Source of the DNA: Saccharomycopsis fibuligera x Saccharomycopsis cf. fibuligera
Lineage: Eukaryota; Ascomycota; Saccharomycetes; Ascoideales; Saccharomycopsidaceae
Assembly: GCA_001936135.1 (NCBI GenBank)
Contig: CP012809.1
Coordinates: forward strand, 3,273,501 to 3,337,500
Length of the DNA: 64,000 nucleotides
Direction of reading: 5' to 3'
Shown: in pieces, positions 9,100 to 20,582 of the stretch
Position numbering within the stretch: the first letter of the stretch is position 1
How the letters are laid out: every line of letters begins with the position of its first letter
The notes under the pieces: model-generated
Seen by the model: only the letters and a program-made list of their open reading frames with translations
The model's database searches: none
What the model was told of the DNA's origin: nothing
Program-made: the position numbers and the translations under genes

Positions 9100-10680
9100 C
9101 TACTTTAAAATCTTCTTATCGCTCAAAATATCAATAACATCAGTTTCATAAGGAGTAGTCACCCCGTTTGAGGCTATGCTTTCAATGTCAACAATTTCTT
9201 TAGCAGCTTCAACGGTCAAGTTTATGTAATTACTTTGCCCAACAGCAATGTTATCTTCAACTCTGATACCAATTCCTCTGTAATGGCTTGGGAAGCTATA
9301 ATCGTCAACTGGGAAATATACCCCTGGTTCTATCGTGATTACTTGGTTTTTTTGTAGAAGAGCACTTCTAGAGTATCCAGGAACATCATGAATATCAAGA
9401 CCAAGATTGTGACCAATGTAATGAGGATACAACTTGGTGACATCCCAATGTCTCAAGTCACTCAAGCCTGGTAACTGTCTAAGCTCTTCTCTCAAATAGT
9501 CCACACTCTTCAAATGTATATCATGCAAACTGAGAAGTTTGTCCGCCGTACAGAGCTCAATACACTTCTTGTTGACATTCAAAACAGCTTGATAAAGCTC
9601 TTTTTGGGGTTCAGTAAACTTACCATTAACCGGCCATGTTCTAGAGATATCAGCACAGTACCCGCCAAGCTTACCACCTGCATCCACAAGAGCCAATTCT
9701 CCATCATAAAAGATATCATCGTTTCTAGTGTAATGAATTGAAAGAGCATTAGGGCCACCAGCAACCACTGGGACGTATGCATGACCAGAACAGCCACCAG
9801 AAACAAAATTATATTCCAAGAACGATGCCAAAGTTCTTTCATTTCTAAAACGTTCGGCGTATGCTTTATTGTATGCACGGCCAGAAATTTGACCAGCTCT
9901 TCTTATCACTTTTACTTCGGCATCAGATTTGATTGCTCTCATTTGGCGCACCAATGGACCCAATGGTCTCACCTTGATGTTTGGGCCTCTATTTTTTATT
10001 ATGTCCGAAATTGTTTCTGCCTGTGGATTCTCTTTAACAGAAAAGAAAGAACCAAAAATTGACGCAGTGGACTCTGTGCTAGACAGACTATTGTCAAAGT
10101 ATACCGTATTGTTTCTCAATATGATTTTGGATATGTAATTCTTAATCTCATTGATGGAAGCAGCATGATCGGCATTAAATATCTCGACTGCACCTTGCTG
10201 ACCGGTTCTGAAACCTTCCCATTGCTCAGCATGAGCATCTTTTGGAGGCACAATCATGTGTAGGACCACATCCTCAGTAGGATCGGCTGATTGAGTTTCG
10301 AGGTGTTCGATGATGGCAACAGAGTTTGGTTCATCCCAACCTGTTAAGTAAAAAAGATCGTTGTTTTGTTGGAATGGATAAAAAACCGCGCCAGAAGCAT
10401 ACTTAATCTGATGACCAGGGATAATAGCGACAGATCCCTTTTGCATCTTTTGAGCAAGTTTGAGTCTTCTAGCATAGTACTCCAAGGCAGTGAGTCCAGG
10501 GGTCAATTGGCCTGGTTGAACCATATGAGGTCTGGTCTCATACAATGGCTGCCCTGCATTTATTTCTGGGGCCACGCGCTGGGATAGCACTGAATAGTGC
10601 CGGGGAAAACAGTCGAAAGCAAATCCATGGCATCTCGAAGCCTTGGTTAAGGCTTTCTGGATACTTTTTTGCAAAAGCAT
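9100..10680 (-). CDS. ICP55: Intermediate-cleaving peptidase, mitochondrial Xaa-Pro aminopeptidase
   Basis: 526 aa, close to the S. cerevisiae Icp55 length. The N-terminus is basic and hydroxylated, suggesting mitochondrial targeting. An N-terminal aminopeptidase-P domain (about 60-240) is followed by the M24B 'pita-bread' catalytic domain. All five metal ligands are visible: D333 in LVDAGG, D344 in YCADISRTWP, H424 in GHNLGLDIHDVPG, E451 in TIEPGVYFP and E475 in GIRVEDN. Icp55 removes one residue from proteins already cut by the matrix processing peptidase and so stabilises them against the mitochondrial N-degron pathway. The codon for residue 199 is CTG in a Ser-rich setting (NS-x-SSTES), so it may be Ser. 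Confidence 0.93.
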   Translation of the reverse strand: MLLQKSIQKALTKASRCHGFAFDCFPRHYSVLSQRVAPEINAGQPLYETRPHMVQPGQLTPGLTALEYYARRLKLAQKMQKGSVAIIPGHQIKYASGAVFYPFQQNNDLFYLTGWDEPNSVAIIEHLETQSADPTEDVVLHMIVPPKDAHAEQWEGFRTGQQGAVEIFNADHAASINEIKNYISKIILRNNTVYFDNSLSSTESTASIFGSFFSVKENPQAETISDIIKNRGPNIKVRPLGPLVRQMRAIKSDAEVKVIRRAGQISGRAYNKAYAERFRNERTLASFLEYNFVSGGCSGHAYVPVVAGGPNALSIHYTRNDDIFYDGELALVDAGGKLGGYCADISRTWPVNGKFTEPQKELYQAVLNVNKKCIELCTADKLLSLHDIHLKSVDYLREELRQLPGLSDLRHWDVTKLYPHYIGHNLGLDIHDVPGYSRSALLQKNQVITIEPGVYFPVDDYSFPSHYRGIGIRVEDNIAVGQSNYINLTVEAAKEIVDIESIASNGVTTPYETDVIDILSDKKILK

Positions 10681-10976
10681 TTTTTTATTGCAGTAGATGT
10701 AAGCTCTTGCCTATGTCTTCCATATACTGTATATACGCTGCTATATTTACAGTTGAAATTTTGCGGTTTAAAAGAAATTTTCGAGAAACGGACCAGGGCT
10801 ATCAATCTAAACATTAGTGCTTCCTCACACCTCAAGTTGCCAAGTTTGACCAATTCAATATTCTACGTTATACATCTAGTTGCAATTTGCTTTGATGTAA
10901 TTATTTTACTGTTTTAATTTTATGTTGTTGCCAAAAGCAAATTATGAGCATTTATAAACTATGCACCGCGCCATTA

Positions 10977-13108
10977 TCAATGCTTTTGGTTAGCTATGGT
11001 TGGAAAAGTAGTATTGTCTGATAGCGATGAAAACTCAAGATTGAACACAGAGTCCTCGGAACTGTCATCTCCTAAGATTCTGTCTTTATCTGTTTGTGAA
11101 TTCCTTTGCGTTAGCAGTAAATCTTGTGTTGCTTGAATTGGCAACTCTTGTGTTGCTTGAATTGGCAACTCTTGTGTTGCTTGAATTGGCAATTCTTGTG
11201 TTGCTTGAATTGGCAACTCTTGTGTTGCTTGAATTGGCAACTCTTGTGTTGCTTGAAATGATGAGACATGGTCTGGGTGTGCTAATGTCTGGAGGTACTT
11301 AAGATTCACTTTGTCGAGACTATTCTGGCTGTTATTATCGAGCATTTCTTTTTTGTTTGCAATTTTACTATTTGTTATTCTCCAAGGAGCATAATACTTT
11401 TGTTTCACTGCCTTCTTGTGCTTATCGATGCGAGCAGCTCTAAAGCCAATAATTACAGATAAGGACTCGTTTGGTAATATTGTCCTCCATGAAGCTTCTT
11501 TGGCTCCAAGAGTAAAAAACCCACAAATAGATATGCCTCGAGAAAAATCATTAACAATTCTTTTAGGTTTCTTATTCTTGGCGTTATCGTTTTTGTAAAT
11601 CAACAATGCTTTATCCAAAAATAGCTGTTTGAGCATCATAATAAATTCTTCCTCGCTGGTACTATTAAGCTCTGTTGAGACTAACTCGGTACACAATTTA
11701 GACATGTAATCTGGGAAATCATCTGTTTTTGTTGAAAGCGTTAAAAGTCTAAAGGCTTTTCTCAAATGAAACTTGCTTTTAACTTCGTGGTCCACTGTGG
11801 TGCTGTATTCTTGTCCTGCTTTGAATAATGTGCACATTAAACATTGAAAATCAACATCATTTGTAGATTCTTCTGAAAAGTAGCAACATTTATGACAAAG
11901 CTTTGCGCAGTTTTGGCATTTGATCTAGTTTATTCGTTAGTATATCAAAGTAGAAGGTTAGTATAGTTCCATAATCAGTAAACTTACCAGCTTTGTTGCA
12001 AGAGCTGCTAAAGATTTTGAGTTGCCACATTCACAGTTATGCGCTAGATGCTCTTGTATTGGGGGGTTGTTTTTCTTTACCACCATTTCCGGAATATATG
12101 ATACTCTCAGTAGCTTTTCCTTGCTCTTAGGTCTCATAGAAGACGTTGAAGATTTCGTAACTTTGTATTGATGAGTTCTTTGTGGCGTGCTGGAACTATC
12201 TTCGTCTAAATGTTGTTTGTGCTTTTCTTCATTTGTATCTATTCTTGTTAACTTAATTTTTGGTTCTTGAGATAATAAAGCAACAGAGTCTATGCGGTGA
12301 TTTATTATACTCTTAGATCTGCTAGGCAAAAATTGTTTAGCTGTTAAGCTTGACAACGCCGCGCTTAATTTGTTAATATCCTCTAATTAAAATTTTTAGG
12401 CAAAATTGTTTACACTTACCTATGAAATATGCTGGCTAGCTGCGGTGTTCCTTTGAGTCTCAAATCGTTTAAATTATTGACTAAAAACTTTGGATACTTT
12501 TGTGAAATATTTGCGGAGACGAAGTATTTTGTCGCCGTGGAACTCATCTTTTGTTTTGTGAGTAGTAGTCTCGCAGCCATTATTTTTGTATTTGGTAGAT
12601 TAGGTAGTGTCTGTGTGTCCACAATAAATTTCTTAAGCGAAATATGGATTTCTTTCCTAAAATGATCCAATGTTTTAGCCATAGTTTCGGGAGTTCTGAT
12701 ACCGTCTAAGCTACCATTGAGGGTTGGATCAGAAAAGTGCTGAAAGTTGAAAACATGAGATTCCTTAATGTCGGCTTGCCTAGCATCTGTCATAATGTCA
12801 ATGCTCAACGACGCTAGATCTTTGGACTGCAAAAGCTGGAAAACATCTTCTTTAATCCAGTTTACCAAAAGATCAGCTTCAGGAGAGTAGTTGTTCCTTA
12901 TTCTTTTTATATTCAAGGTTCGAAGATTGTATTTTTTTCCCGATGTTGGTAAGCCATAAAAAGCATCAAAAGTGTCGTCATTGAATGCTTCTTCAGGTAA
13001 TAAATCACGAAGATATGCAATACACCCAATGGCAATCAAAACAAATTCTTGGACAAGCCTAAGCGACTCCTCGTCTGTTATTTCAAGTTCCACGGTAGTA
13101 CTACTCAT
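10977..13108 (-). CDS. HOP1: Meiotic chromosome-axis protein Hop1 (HORMA domain), three exons
   Basis: Exons on the minus strand are 13108-12420, 12363-11988 and 11924-10977. The joins keep frame and give 670 aa. Exon 1 encodes a HORMA domain (about residues 8-225). The exon 2/3 junction rebuilds a cysteine-rich zinc finger (CEC...C-x2-C-x3-C...C-x2-C) typical of Hop1. Intron 1 uses a GTAAGT donor, a TATTAAC branch point and an AAG acceptor. Intron 2 uses GTAAGT, two TACTAAC elements and a TAG acceptor. Hop1 coats meiotic chromosome axes with Red1 and Mek1 and promotes inter-homologue recombination. The C-terminal region carries a tandem 8-residue repeat (IQATQELP), not a family feature I know. 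A partial URS1-like GTCGGCGC lies about 145 bp upstream, too weak to call. Confidence 0.9.
11123..11258 (-). repeat. 24-bp minisatellite in HOP1 (8-aa IQATQELP units)
   Basis: About 5.7 copies of a 24-bp unit starting at 11123, 11147, 11171, 11195, 11219 and 11243. They are almost identical and add 8 codons each, so copy-number change keeps frame. Confidence 0.95.
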
Positions 13109-13428
13109 TGTTTAGCAGATTAGGATGGTAGGTAACGAAAAAGAAAGAAAAAAAAAAATAAAAATAAAAATGACAGCAGAAGAGCACCCAGAAGCAATGT
13201 TTTTTTATACACAGCGCTTAATGGACGCGCATGTTGCCTCTCAACCAACCAGATGTCGGCGCTTAGCGAAGTACTTACTAAAACAAAATTAAAATTAAAA
13301 CTAAAATGAAATAAAAATAAAAGGACGCTAGTAAAACAGTATGTAAAAAAAAATGAGTAAAATATACAAAAACTCCAACCTAGTAATCGAGAAACAAGAA
13401 CGCAAGTGAATAAATCAACTCGCGGTCC
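13109..13428 (-). promoter_or_regulatory. HOP1 upstream region
   Basis: 320 bp between SPT16 and HOP1, both on the minus strand. It has A-rich tracts at 13133-13168 and 13281-13325 and a TATA-like stretch near 13206. No gene seen. Confidence 0.5.
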
Positions 13429-16400
13429 TCATCTTCTGCCACGAACATCCCTTTCTTTTCTATTGTCATCTCTAGCGGCTTTTCTTTCCATTTCATCCCA
13501 ATCTTCCCCTTCCTCAGTCTCACTAGCGCTGGCTTCACTTTCTTCTTCATCTGAAAATTCTTCAGAACTGTATTCTTCATCATCCTCATCATCATCTTCT
13601 TCCTCTTGCGACGAAAGCTCGAATGCAGATTCCTCTTCTTCTTCACTTTCTTCCTCATCACTGCCGTCACCAGTCAAGAAACTCCAGCCTCCGTCTTCAA
13701 AAAAGCCGTGAGGATCAGCAACAATCGTTTTCATGATTTGTGCCCAGTTCAAACTGATTCTACCCTCAGAGTATGGTAAATCAATATCTGTAAGCCAATT
13801 TTTCACATCTTCAAGAACACCCATTGGAATAGTGTTAACATGAACCACTGGTTTGGAAAAGTCTTTAAAGACAAAAACCAAATCAAAGTTCTTCAACCCA
13901 AATTGAATTCTTTCCAAATGAGCAATCTCAACTTCGGCTAAAGTGATAACCAAAAACGGCGTGTCAACAAGCTGCACCAAACAGTCTCTGGTTGGCATAA
14001 GAAAAACAGAAGATCTAACTGGAACACCATCGAAACCAAGCTCTCTGAATGGAATATCTAAATCAACAAGACCATTAGAAGCATCGCTAATCTGTTCCGC
14101 AAAAGTCTTAAACTCTTTGTCAAGTATAATTCTTCTCTTTCTTTCTTCTTCTTCTTGTTCCAATTCATCATCATCACCATATCTATATCTACGTCTTCTA
14201 CCTCCCGTTTCGTCAATTCCACCTTCGCTAGCTTCTCTGTAAAACTGAATATCGTAGGTCTTCTTCTTGCCCATCATTATTGGGTTTTTCAAATGACAGT
14301 GAATCAAGACAATTAATTCATCCTGAGATGGCTGGAAGAACAAGTGCTTGATATTACTAAACAAAATATCAACTTTTTGATCTGGTCTCATTGGCGATTG
14401 ATATCTGATACCATTCTGGTGAATGAAAACAGTACCAAGAGCCTTTTTCGAGTCTGGTGCAGGTCTCATGGCAACAGAATCCAATCTCCTAGCTTTACCT
14501 GGCTTAGCCAAAATCAATTTAGCTTGCTCAACAACACCAGCCATAGCCTTCTTTTCAGACTCTCTTTTGATGGCACCCTTCTTCAAGTCAGAGATTTGCT
14601 GAAAAACACGACTTAATCTTTCGCCATCCTTGGATCTAAAAGTAAAGCTTCTGATAAAAGTATTGTCATCACCTTCTTCGTATGGGAGATCGCCTTTTCT
14701 GGATGCAATGCCACCTGGAGAGTTGAAATTCAAACGAAGGTAAGTATAGTCATTTTCTTCAGTTTTGGAACCATTTTTATACGAATTGATATGGAAAGGC
14801 ACAGGTCTGCCGCATATTGGTAAAAGAATAGTCTGTGATTTTGCATCAACGTGCAATCTGAGATCTTTGACATTGGTTGGAATTTGAGTATCTCTTACGT
14901 AAGATTCATATCTCTTAAACACTGGTCTATTTTCATCAGGATTAATGGTGTCAGAGGCTGAAAATCTAGCTAGACCTTCTTTTTGTCTTTTCTCATGCAA
15001 TTTTTTCTGAGTTTCTTTTCTTATCATTTCTTGGTCGTGATCTTCATTCTTGGTCTCGCCTCTCAATTTAGTTTTCAAAATTTTGGACTGGCCCGCAAGA
15101 ATATCTTCATTCTTTCTTTTCTTTGGTGCAGAGGATACAGCAGCACTAGAACTTTTGCTTTTTGATTCTCTGCCACCACTACTCGACTTACCCAAATCTG
15201 GCTTTTTCTCTTCCTCTTCTTCATCATCTTTGAAGAAAAACGAAATGTCACTTTTAGCCTTGTTGCCTTCGGTGAGAATAATCGGTTCAGAATTGGTTAC
15301 ACGAATGGTGTCTATCAACGACAAAGAATAGGTTTTGTCTTTTGGATCCTTTGCACTTTTGTTTTCAAGTCCTTGGAAGCCAACAACCACGTTTAACACT
15401 GATCCTGCGTGGATGGTTCTTTCGTTTTTACCATTAAGCACAAAAGTTCCGTCTCTGAATTCAATACCAGTTAACCAACCAACATTCTTCACGAAATGAG
15501 ATTCCAAATCTGGTCTTTCAGCTTTCACAAAGTTCAAAGCTGTGTTGTATATAGTCTTTGCCGATGTGCCATCTTTCAACACTGAAAAGACTTTCTTTTG
15601 AAGTTTCAACAAGAAATCATAATTTTTCTCAACTTCTTTGGTTGGATCTATTAAAAAGGATCTTCCTATGTTAGAACAATAGGCTTTGTATCTCAACCCA
15701 ATGGATGCTATGATAACGCCACCATGTAAAGATTCCGAATTTGATTGGGCAGAAGGTCGAAGATCATATTTTCCACCGGACTGAATGATTGGACTGTAAC
15801 ACCAATCCAAGTTAGATGGATCAAAGTCATTACCAATCTTTTTCTTTTTGTTATTGAAAAATTTGGCATCATCAATTTTTTGTTCAATTTTCTCACTCAA
15901 TTTTTCATGAGAAATAGATTTTTCCTCATCCACGATACTAACCATTTCGTCACTGAAATATTCAAGCATAACAGAAGAAGTCTTGGAAGCAATTCTAGTG
16001 GCTCTAATTTCTTCATCATCTTTAACTTCCATCACTTGAGACAACCCAGCGGCGATATCAATCTTGGTGAAGTCTCCTTCTCTTTTAGACCAAACAGAGT
16101 TCCATTCGTCTATAAATTTTCCTTCAAATTTATCTTTCAATACTAATCCAACATTGTTGCCCGCCGATTTCACTTCTTCAATCAAGTTTTCAAACTGCTT
16201 TTTGTTATGCTCTGTGTCTTTGTTTCTAGCCCAAATCAACACGTTTGGTGACTTTATCCCATTGAGATGTTTAGCCTTCGATACTGAAGTCACAAAGATC
16301 ACCTTGGATTTTGTCACTAGCAAAGCGGTGGCAGGAAACTGATAGCCAAGAAGCCAGTTATGTAAAACCGTGGATTTTTGGTATGGATTACCTTCGTCAT

Positions 16401-16521
16401 TGGCACCAATCAAGATTAAAACCGATTGAGCAGAGTTGAAAGTTGCTGGATCAGAAAGCTTTCGTTGGATGTGCAGGACTCTATTTTTAAAATTTTGTGG
16501 GTCAATGTAAATATCAGACAT
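13429..16521 (-). CDS. SPT16: FACT complex large subunit Spt16
   Basis: 1030 aa, the usual length for yeast Spt16 (Cdc68). Domains in order: an aminopeptidase-like but inactive N-terminal domain (about 1-440; [40 protein letters not shown]), the dimerisation domain (about 530-660; [37 protein letters not shown]), the double-PH middle domain (about 690-930; [35 protein letters not shown]) and a very acidic C-terminal tail after [14 protein letters not shown]. With Pob3, FACT binds H2A-H2B and reorganises nucleosomes in transcription and replication. Only one CTG codon is present (residue 16). A single MCB-like ACGCGT lies 259 bp upstream (16780-16785). Confidence 0.98.
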   Translation of the reverse strand: MSDIYIDPQNFKNRVLHIQRKLSDPATFNSAQSVLILIGANDEGNPYQKSTVLHNWLLGYQFPATALLVTKSKVIFVTSVSKAKHLNGIKSPNVLIWARNKDTEHNKKQFENLIEEVKSAGNNVGLVLKDKFEGKFIDEWNSVWSKREGDFTKIDIAAGLSQVMEVKDDEEIRATRIASKTSSVMLEYFSDEMVSIVDEEKSISHEKLSEKIEQKIDDAKFFNNKKKKIGNDFDPSNLDWCYSPIIQSGGKYDLRPSAQSNSESLHGGVIIASIGLRYKAYCSNIGRSFLIDPTKEVEKNYDFLLKLQKKVFSVLKDGTSAKTIYNTALNFVKAERPDLESHFVKNVGWLTGIEFRDGTFVLNGKNERTIHAGSVLNVVVGFQGLENKSAKDPKDKTYSLSLIDTIRVTNSEPIILTEGNKAKSDISFFFKDDEEEEEKKPDLGKSSSGGRESKSKSSSAAVSSAPKKRKNEDILAGQSKILKTKLRGETKNEDHDQEMIRKETQKKLHEKRQKEGLARFSASDTINPDENRPVFKRYESYVRDTQIPTNVKDLRLHVDAKSQTILLPICGRPVPFHINSYKNGSKTEENDYTYLRLNFNSPGGIASRKGDLPYEEGDDNTFIRSFTFRSKDGERLSRVFQQISDLKKGAIKRESEKKAMAGVVEQAKLILAKPGKARRLDSVAMRPAPDSKKALGTVFIHQNGIRYQSPMRPDQKVDILFSNIKHLFFQPSQDELIVLIHCHLKNPIMMGKKKTYDIQFYREASEGGIDETGGRRRRYRYGDDDELEQEEEERKRRIILDKEFKTFAEQISDASNGLVDLDIPFRELGFDGVPVRSSVFLMPTRDCLVQLVDTPFLVITLAEVEIAHLERIQFGLKNFDLVFVFKDFSKPVVHVNTIPMGVLEDVKNWLTDIDLPYSEGRISLNWAQIMKTIVADPHGFFEDGGWSFLTGDGSDEEESEEEEESAFELSSQEEEDDDEDDEEYSSEEFSDEEESEASASETEEGEDWDEMERKAARDDNRKERDVRGRR

Positions 16522-17801
16522 TGCTGTTGAAAACTAGCTGAACTTTTAAAAACTGGTGTGAAAAAAGAGAAAACTGTGTTCAAATATCTTATTCTTAAAT
16601 ATACCAAATTTATCAAATTTTAATCTCAGTAAATCTTAGCGACTTTTTCAAGATTATTTAAATATTTATATTCAATGAATACCACTAGTTTTCAATTGCT
16701 GATGATAAATGGTCAACAAAAACTAAGGTGACACCAGGTGCTCTTTTTTTTTTTTTGAAGATAACTTTTTTTTTGTTTTACGCGTTCCTGTCTGCTTTTT
16801 CGATTTTTTCCGCTTGTCGTGTTTGATGAGCATGTGACGTGTATGGTTTATGCATAATGACACATATAAATGCATTTTCACATATATTAGCAAATTACCC
16901 AAGTTTTGTTATAAACTCAGAAGTGTTACAAATTCAAATTTGGTGAAAGATACTGTGCTAGCAGCTATAGTCTGGAGATTGTCCATGGATTGTACTGTTA
17001 CTATGTTGGAAAAGATCTGAATCATATGACACCGTCTTCTTACATCTATAATGGGATATCTCGCGCTCTTCTTTCTGCAAAGAAGGTTGACTGTAGCTTT
17101 CGGCTAAGACCAATTCATCCAATTCTCTTTCCTTTGTTACTTCGGGTGTCCACTTTGTGAGATCTCAACTGTAAGTGGTGACAGTTGTTTTCTTATCTAC
17201 AAAATATATTGTTGTTAAATACGACACCTTCGAAACTTAACTATCTAACCAAGAGTATCCGCTGTTTTCTAGTTCGTTGTATATAAATGATACATTATTG
17301 CTTGATCTACCAATCATAAGCCGTACTACAATGACTTACAAAATTATTGCCTTTACACAAGCTGTTAGCACAAAAATTATTAATTAAAAAATTAACCTTG
17401 TTCTTGCAGTAAGCAAGCTCTGATTTGCCTCTATACAAATAAGAATATGTTAGTGTAACATAAGGCTACGATCAGGCCATAAAATTCTCTTCCTCCTCTC
17501 TTTAAAGAAACAACCGTGACACGTTCTGAACCCAACTATTTTATCATAACTATTGCAATTAATTTTCTTAACATAACCTAACACTGACAAGCCACTACAA
17601 ACTGTTCTACATTAATTTGCTGCTATAGAAGTTTGCTTCAATCTAATATTCATTTAGTTCATGCATGTTTAGTAATTCTTTTGAACAAATAAAAGCTAGG
17701 TGAGCAATATATAAATGTATATACTTGAAGAAAAAGCAAAATAATTTTTAAAATTAAACGTCCGGTAATACACCGGAAAAAAGTAATAAAAAAAAAATTC
17801 T
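16522..17801. other. Intergenic: SPT16 promoter side plus downstream region of an orphan gene
   Basis: 1.3 kb. It contains T runs near 16747-16757 and 16766-16774 and an ACGCGT at 16780. I see no gene, tRNA or clear repeat. Confidence 0.55.
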
Positions 17802-18563
17802 TCATAAATATTTGGGTTCACGGACTAAATAAGGAGCAACGTGCTCTAAATAATAATCAAAATCATCCTCGGTGAAATCTTCATCGTGTACACTCTCACT
17901 GCTGTTTAACAACCTTTTCTGCTCTTCAGAAGGCTGGGATTTTCTCTTCCAGCATCTTTTGACTTTGTAAGCAACATCCTGAAAAATATTTATCAACACC
18001 ACGTCCTCATCTTCGTAAGTATTTAAGTTTGTGTATTCTTCTGGAGTGCAAAATACTTTAGCGCCTTTTATCTCTGCAGAGACAGCCTTTGAGTCTATGT
18101 CATTGTGCATTCGTTGAACGGTGTTTGGAGAGCAGGATCTTGGTGAATCGGCATGAACATGGTTCTTGCTGGTATTGTCTTTGAAAAATACTCTGGAAGA
18201 AGTCACACTACTGATCTCATATTCGTCACCAAACGGGCATAGCAATGGCAGAAAGCCTTCACTATCAAAGTCGCCACTGTTACTATCTGTTTTATTATTG
18301 GTATAAATGGCAGCTAGGTTGAATGGTGTGAATGATTTGCTGCTCGAGGAGTACCTTCTAGCTGCAGGTTTGACGGCTGATTTAGGTACCAATTTAAAGA
18401 ATTTTTGAGCTGTTTTAGAAATTGCTGATCTCAAAGTTCCCTTCGGTTGCCTTGGCTTGTGGAAGTAATCCTGTTCATTGTTGGAATCACTACTTGGATT
18501 CAAGAGCCAGCAAACAGAATCGAAGGAGGAATTATCGTCAAATGGGTTAGCAGAAGTATTCAT
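17802..18563 (-). CDS. Unrecognised Ser-rich protein, 253 aa
   Basis: An open frame from ATG 18563, with Ser/Asp/Asn-rich composition. It contains an N-terminal ANPFDD motif, a basic segment (about 40-80, KTAQKFFKLVPKSAVKPAARR) and an acidic C-terminus with a hydrophobic cluster (DEDVVLINIFQDVAYKVKRCW, about 190-210; a second, EDDFDYYLEHVAPYLV, near the end). I do not recognise the family. Length and non-random composition support a real gene, probably a regulatory or intrinsically disordered protein. It stands alone with more than 1.2 kb of non-coding DNA on each side. Confidence 0.65.
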   Translation of the reverse strand: MNTSANPFDDNSSFDSVCWLLNPSSDSNNEQDYFHKPRQPKGTLRSAISKTAQKFFKLVPKSAVKPAARRYSSSSKSFTPFNLAAIYTNNKTDSNSGDFDSEGFLPLLCPFGDEYEISSVTSSRVFFKDNTSKNHVHADSPRSCSPNTVQRMHNDIDSKAVSAEIKGAKVFCTPEEYTNLNTYEDEDVVLINIFQDVAYKVKRCWKRKSQPSEEQKRLLNSSESVHDEDFTEDDFDYYLEHVAPYLVREPKYL

Positions 18564-19586
18564 TGCGAGAAAAAGGGTTGAAATACAATAACTTCAAAGA
18601 ACAGTGACTACCAAAGAGCCGGCTACAAAATTCAAATCTAGAGGGTGGATAGAATCTTATTATATCTATAAAATTTGTAACACATGTAGAACATTCCTTT
18701 GAATATGCATGTTGAGAAGCGAAGGAAAAATAATAAAGGAAAATTAGGACGTATTCAAAACAGAGTAAGTCATCTGACCATCAGTTATGACGCGTGTTGT
18801 AAACCATGTCTGACAGCCCTTATCGGGCATAGTCATCTCAATTGATAGAAGTTTAGTCTTACTCAACAATCTTACTCCATAATTAATTTCCCACCTCTAT
18901 TGGGCTCTAAAATATGTTTGCGCTTAGATGTTTTTTGGGAAAGCCTGTGAATTTCGATACCCGATCTGATTTTTACGCTGCAAGACATATTTTTTTTTTG
19001 CCAGACTTTTTTTGGGTTTTGACATAATGGCCAAAAGAAGGAAAAACGCTTTATTTACTTTTTCGTTATCCGCTTTCTGCCTGCTCAACCAAATGCGGAG
19101 TAGCAGAGGGTTTAAATTCAAGGCGATTTCTCGCCTTTGGAACCAAACTCTCACACCAATTCTCATCTTTTGATTCTTTTTTCTTTCTTTCGTTCGTCCG
19201 AGAGTTCCTGTGACTTAGAGGTCATGCATTTTTTTCTGCTTCCTCACTATGTTCCGCACTTCGCCATTTGATACTACGTGGGCCGCATAACCACATAAAT
19301 TATTTAACATACATTAATGCATACAGTATGTGATGAGCAGCCATGCGAAAATAGCGGTCATTTCACTAGAAACAAGTACATGTGGGGGTTGCCGATCATA
19401 GTTTCAAACTATGTAAGTACTGTCGTTTACTGCTGCCGATGTCGCCTTTTATATCTATTGACTAGCAGGTTCCAACCTATAGGCTACATTACTACAAAGG
19501 AGTATAAGCCAAAAGAATTATTATTTGTGTAATAGTATCAAGAGTAAAAGGGTGTCAAGAAAAGGGTCATGCTAAGAAAGCAGAAA

Positions 19587-19618
<32 letters not shown>

Positions 19619-19824
19619 AGAAAGGCAAAGGATTATGAACTGTCATCAATCGTTAAAAATCTCAGAAAAGATATATAATAAACTAAAAATAAAACAAAAC
19701 AAAATGAAAAGCGATATTAAAGATAAACAAGAAACTGAATAGAGATTTACCAAAATAAAAAACAAAGTAAAAACTTTTTTAGCGCACTATAGTGATTTTA
19801 GGGCACTTTGAAGACCAATAAAGC
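18564..19824. other. Intergenic, AT-rich
   Basis: 1.26 kb containing a 28-A run at 19590-19617. Short frames here look like chance. No RNA gene recognised. Confidence 0.55.
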
Positions 19825-20082
19825 TTATACCAAGTTCATATCCTCATGAAGATCTTGGAAGAATTTTTCCCAATGAGAATCAGCAGAACTGCTACCGCCA
19901 GAATGTGGCCTTTGAGTTGTTTTGTTTGTCATTGTAAGCAATGATCTTCTGTTAGCGGTAGCTGCCATCTTTCTTGCTGCCTTTGGAGCAGATTTGGCCA
20001 AGCTGGCATACGAGGTCTTAGCTAAAGGATTCATCTTGTTATTGCTGTTAAGAGTATTGTTGTTGTTTGCAGAAATTTTCAA
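19825..20082 (-). CDS. Unrecognised small basic protein, 85 aa
   Basis: Starts at ATG 20082. It has an Asn-rich N-terminus, an Ala/Lys/Arg-rich middle (SYASLAKSAPKAARKMAATA) and a compact C-terminus (HWEKFFQDLHEDMNLV) that looks like an amphipathic helix. A TATATA element lies near 20208 about 125 bp upstream, and a CACGTG E-box lies at 20411-20416. The promoter elements and low-randomness C-terminus support a real gene, but I recognise no family. Confidence 0.5.
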   Translation of the reverse strand: MKISANNNNTLNSNNKMNPLAKTSYASLAKSAPKAARKMAATANRRSLLTMTNKTTQRPHSGGSSSADSHWEKFFQDLHEDMNLV

Positions 20083-20333
20083 TGTGTTGTAACGCTGTAA
20101 AGTTGTGCAAACTAATGAAAGAGTAAAGTAATTGTTAATACAAAATGCAAAAGAATAATTATCTGCTAGAAAACAGGCAATTAAAACCAGAGAGAAAGAC
20201 GCCGCTTATATACGTTTGCGGTTTGCGGTGCTTAGTCCTCTGGTGCCATGACTGTTAATGACAACTTCAAATGCCTCCGCCAATAAGAAGCCGAATGCCA
20301 GTACTGCATACTTGGCCTTCTCCCTCAAAATAG

Positions 20334-20582
20334 CTATAATCTCGTATTAGAACATTTCCTCCAAGTGTGGGGCACAAAGCTTAAACGGTCGTTGGTCACT
20401 GCCCGAGTGGCACGTGAGTACATAAAATCATTACCATAAATAAGGGGATAAATTGTTTTGTATAATCCAGTGTAATAGTTAATACGTTCATTTGAAAGGG
20501 GATATATTACGTCAAACAACTCACTGTCAGATTTTAGTGACAGCAATACGAAATCATTTGCATACTTGAAGAAACACGCCAT
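20334..20582 (-). CDS. Possible small ORF, 82 aa
   Basis: Starts with ATG and has balanced, protein-like composition (MACFFKYANDFVLLSLKSDS...) in otherwise non-coding DNA upstream of the 85-aa gene. It overlaps that gene's likely promoter, including the CACGTG at 20411. There is no recognisable motif; it may be chance or a relic. Confidence 0.15.
   Translation of the reverse strand: MACFFKYANDFVLLSLKSDSELFDVIYPLSNERINYYTGLYKTIYPLIYGNDFMYSRATRAVTNDRLSFVPHTWRKCSNTRL

Noticed and set aside
13250-13266. URS1-like meiotic element upstream of HOP1
   Set aside because: GTCGGCGC shares only part of the S. cerevisiae URS1 core, and the site is not known to act in this clade.
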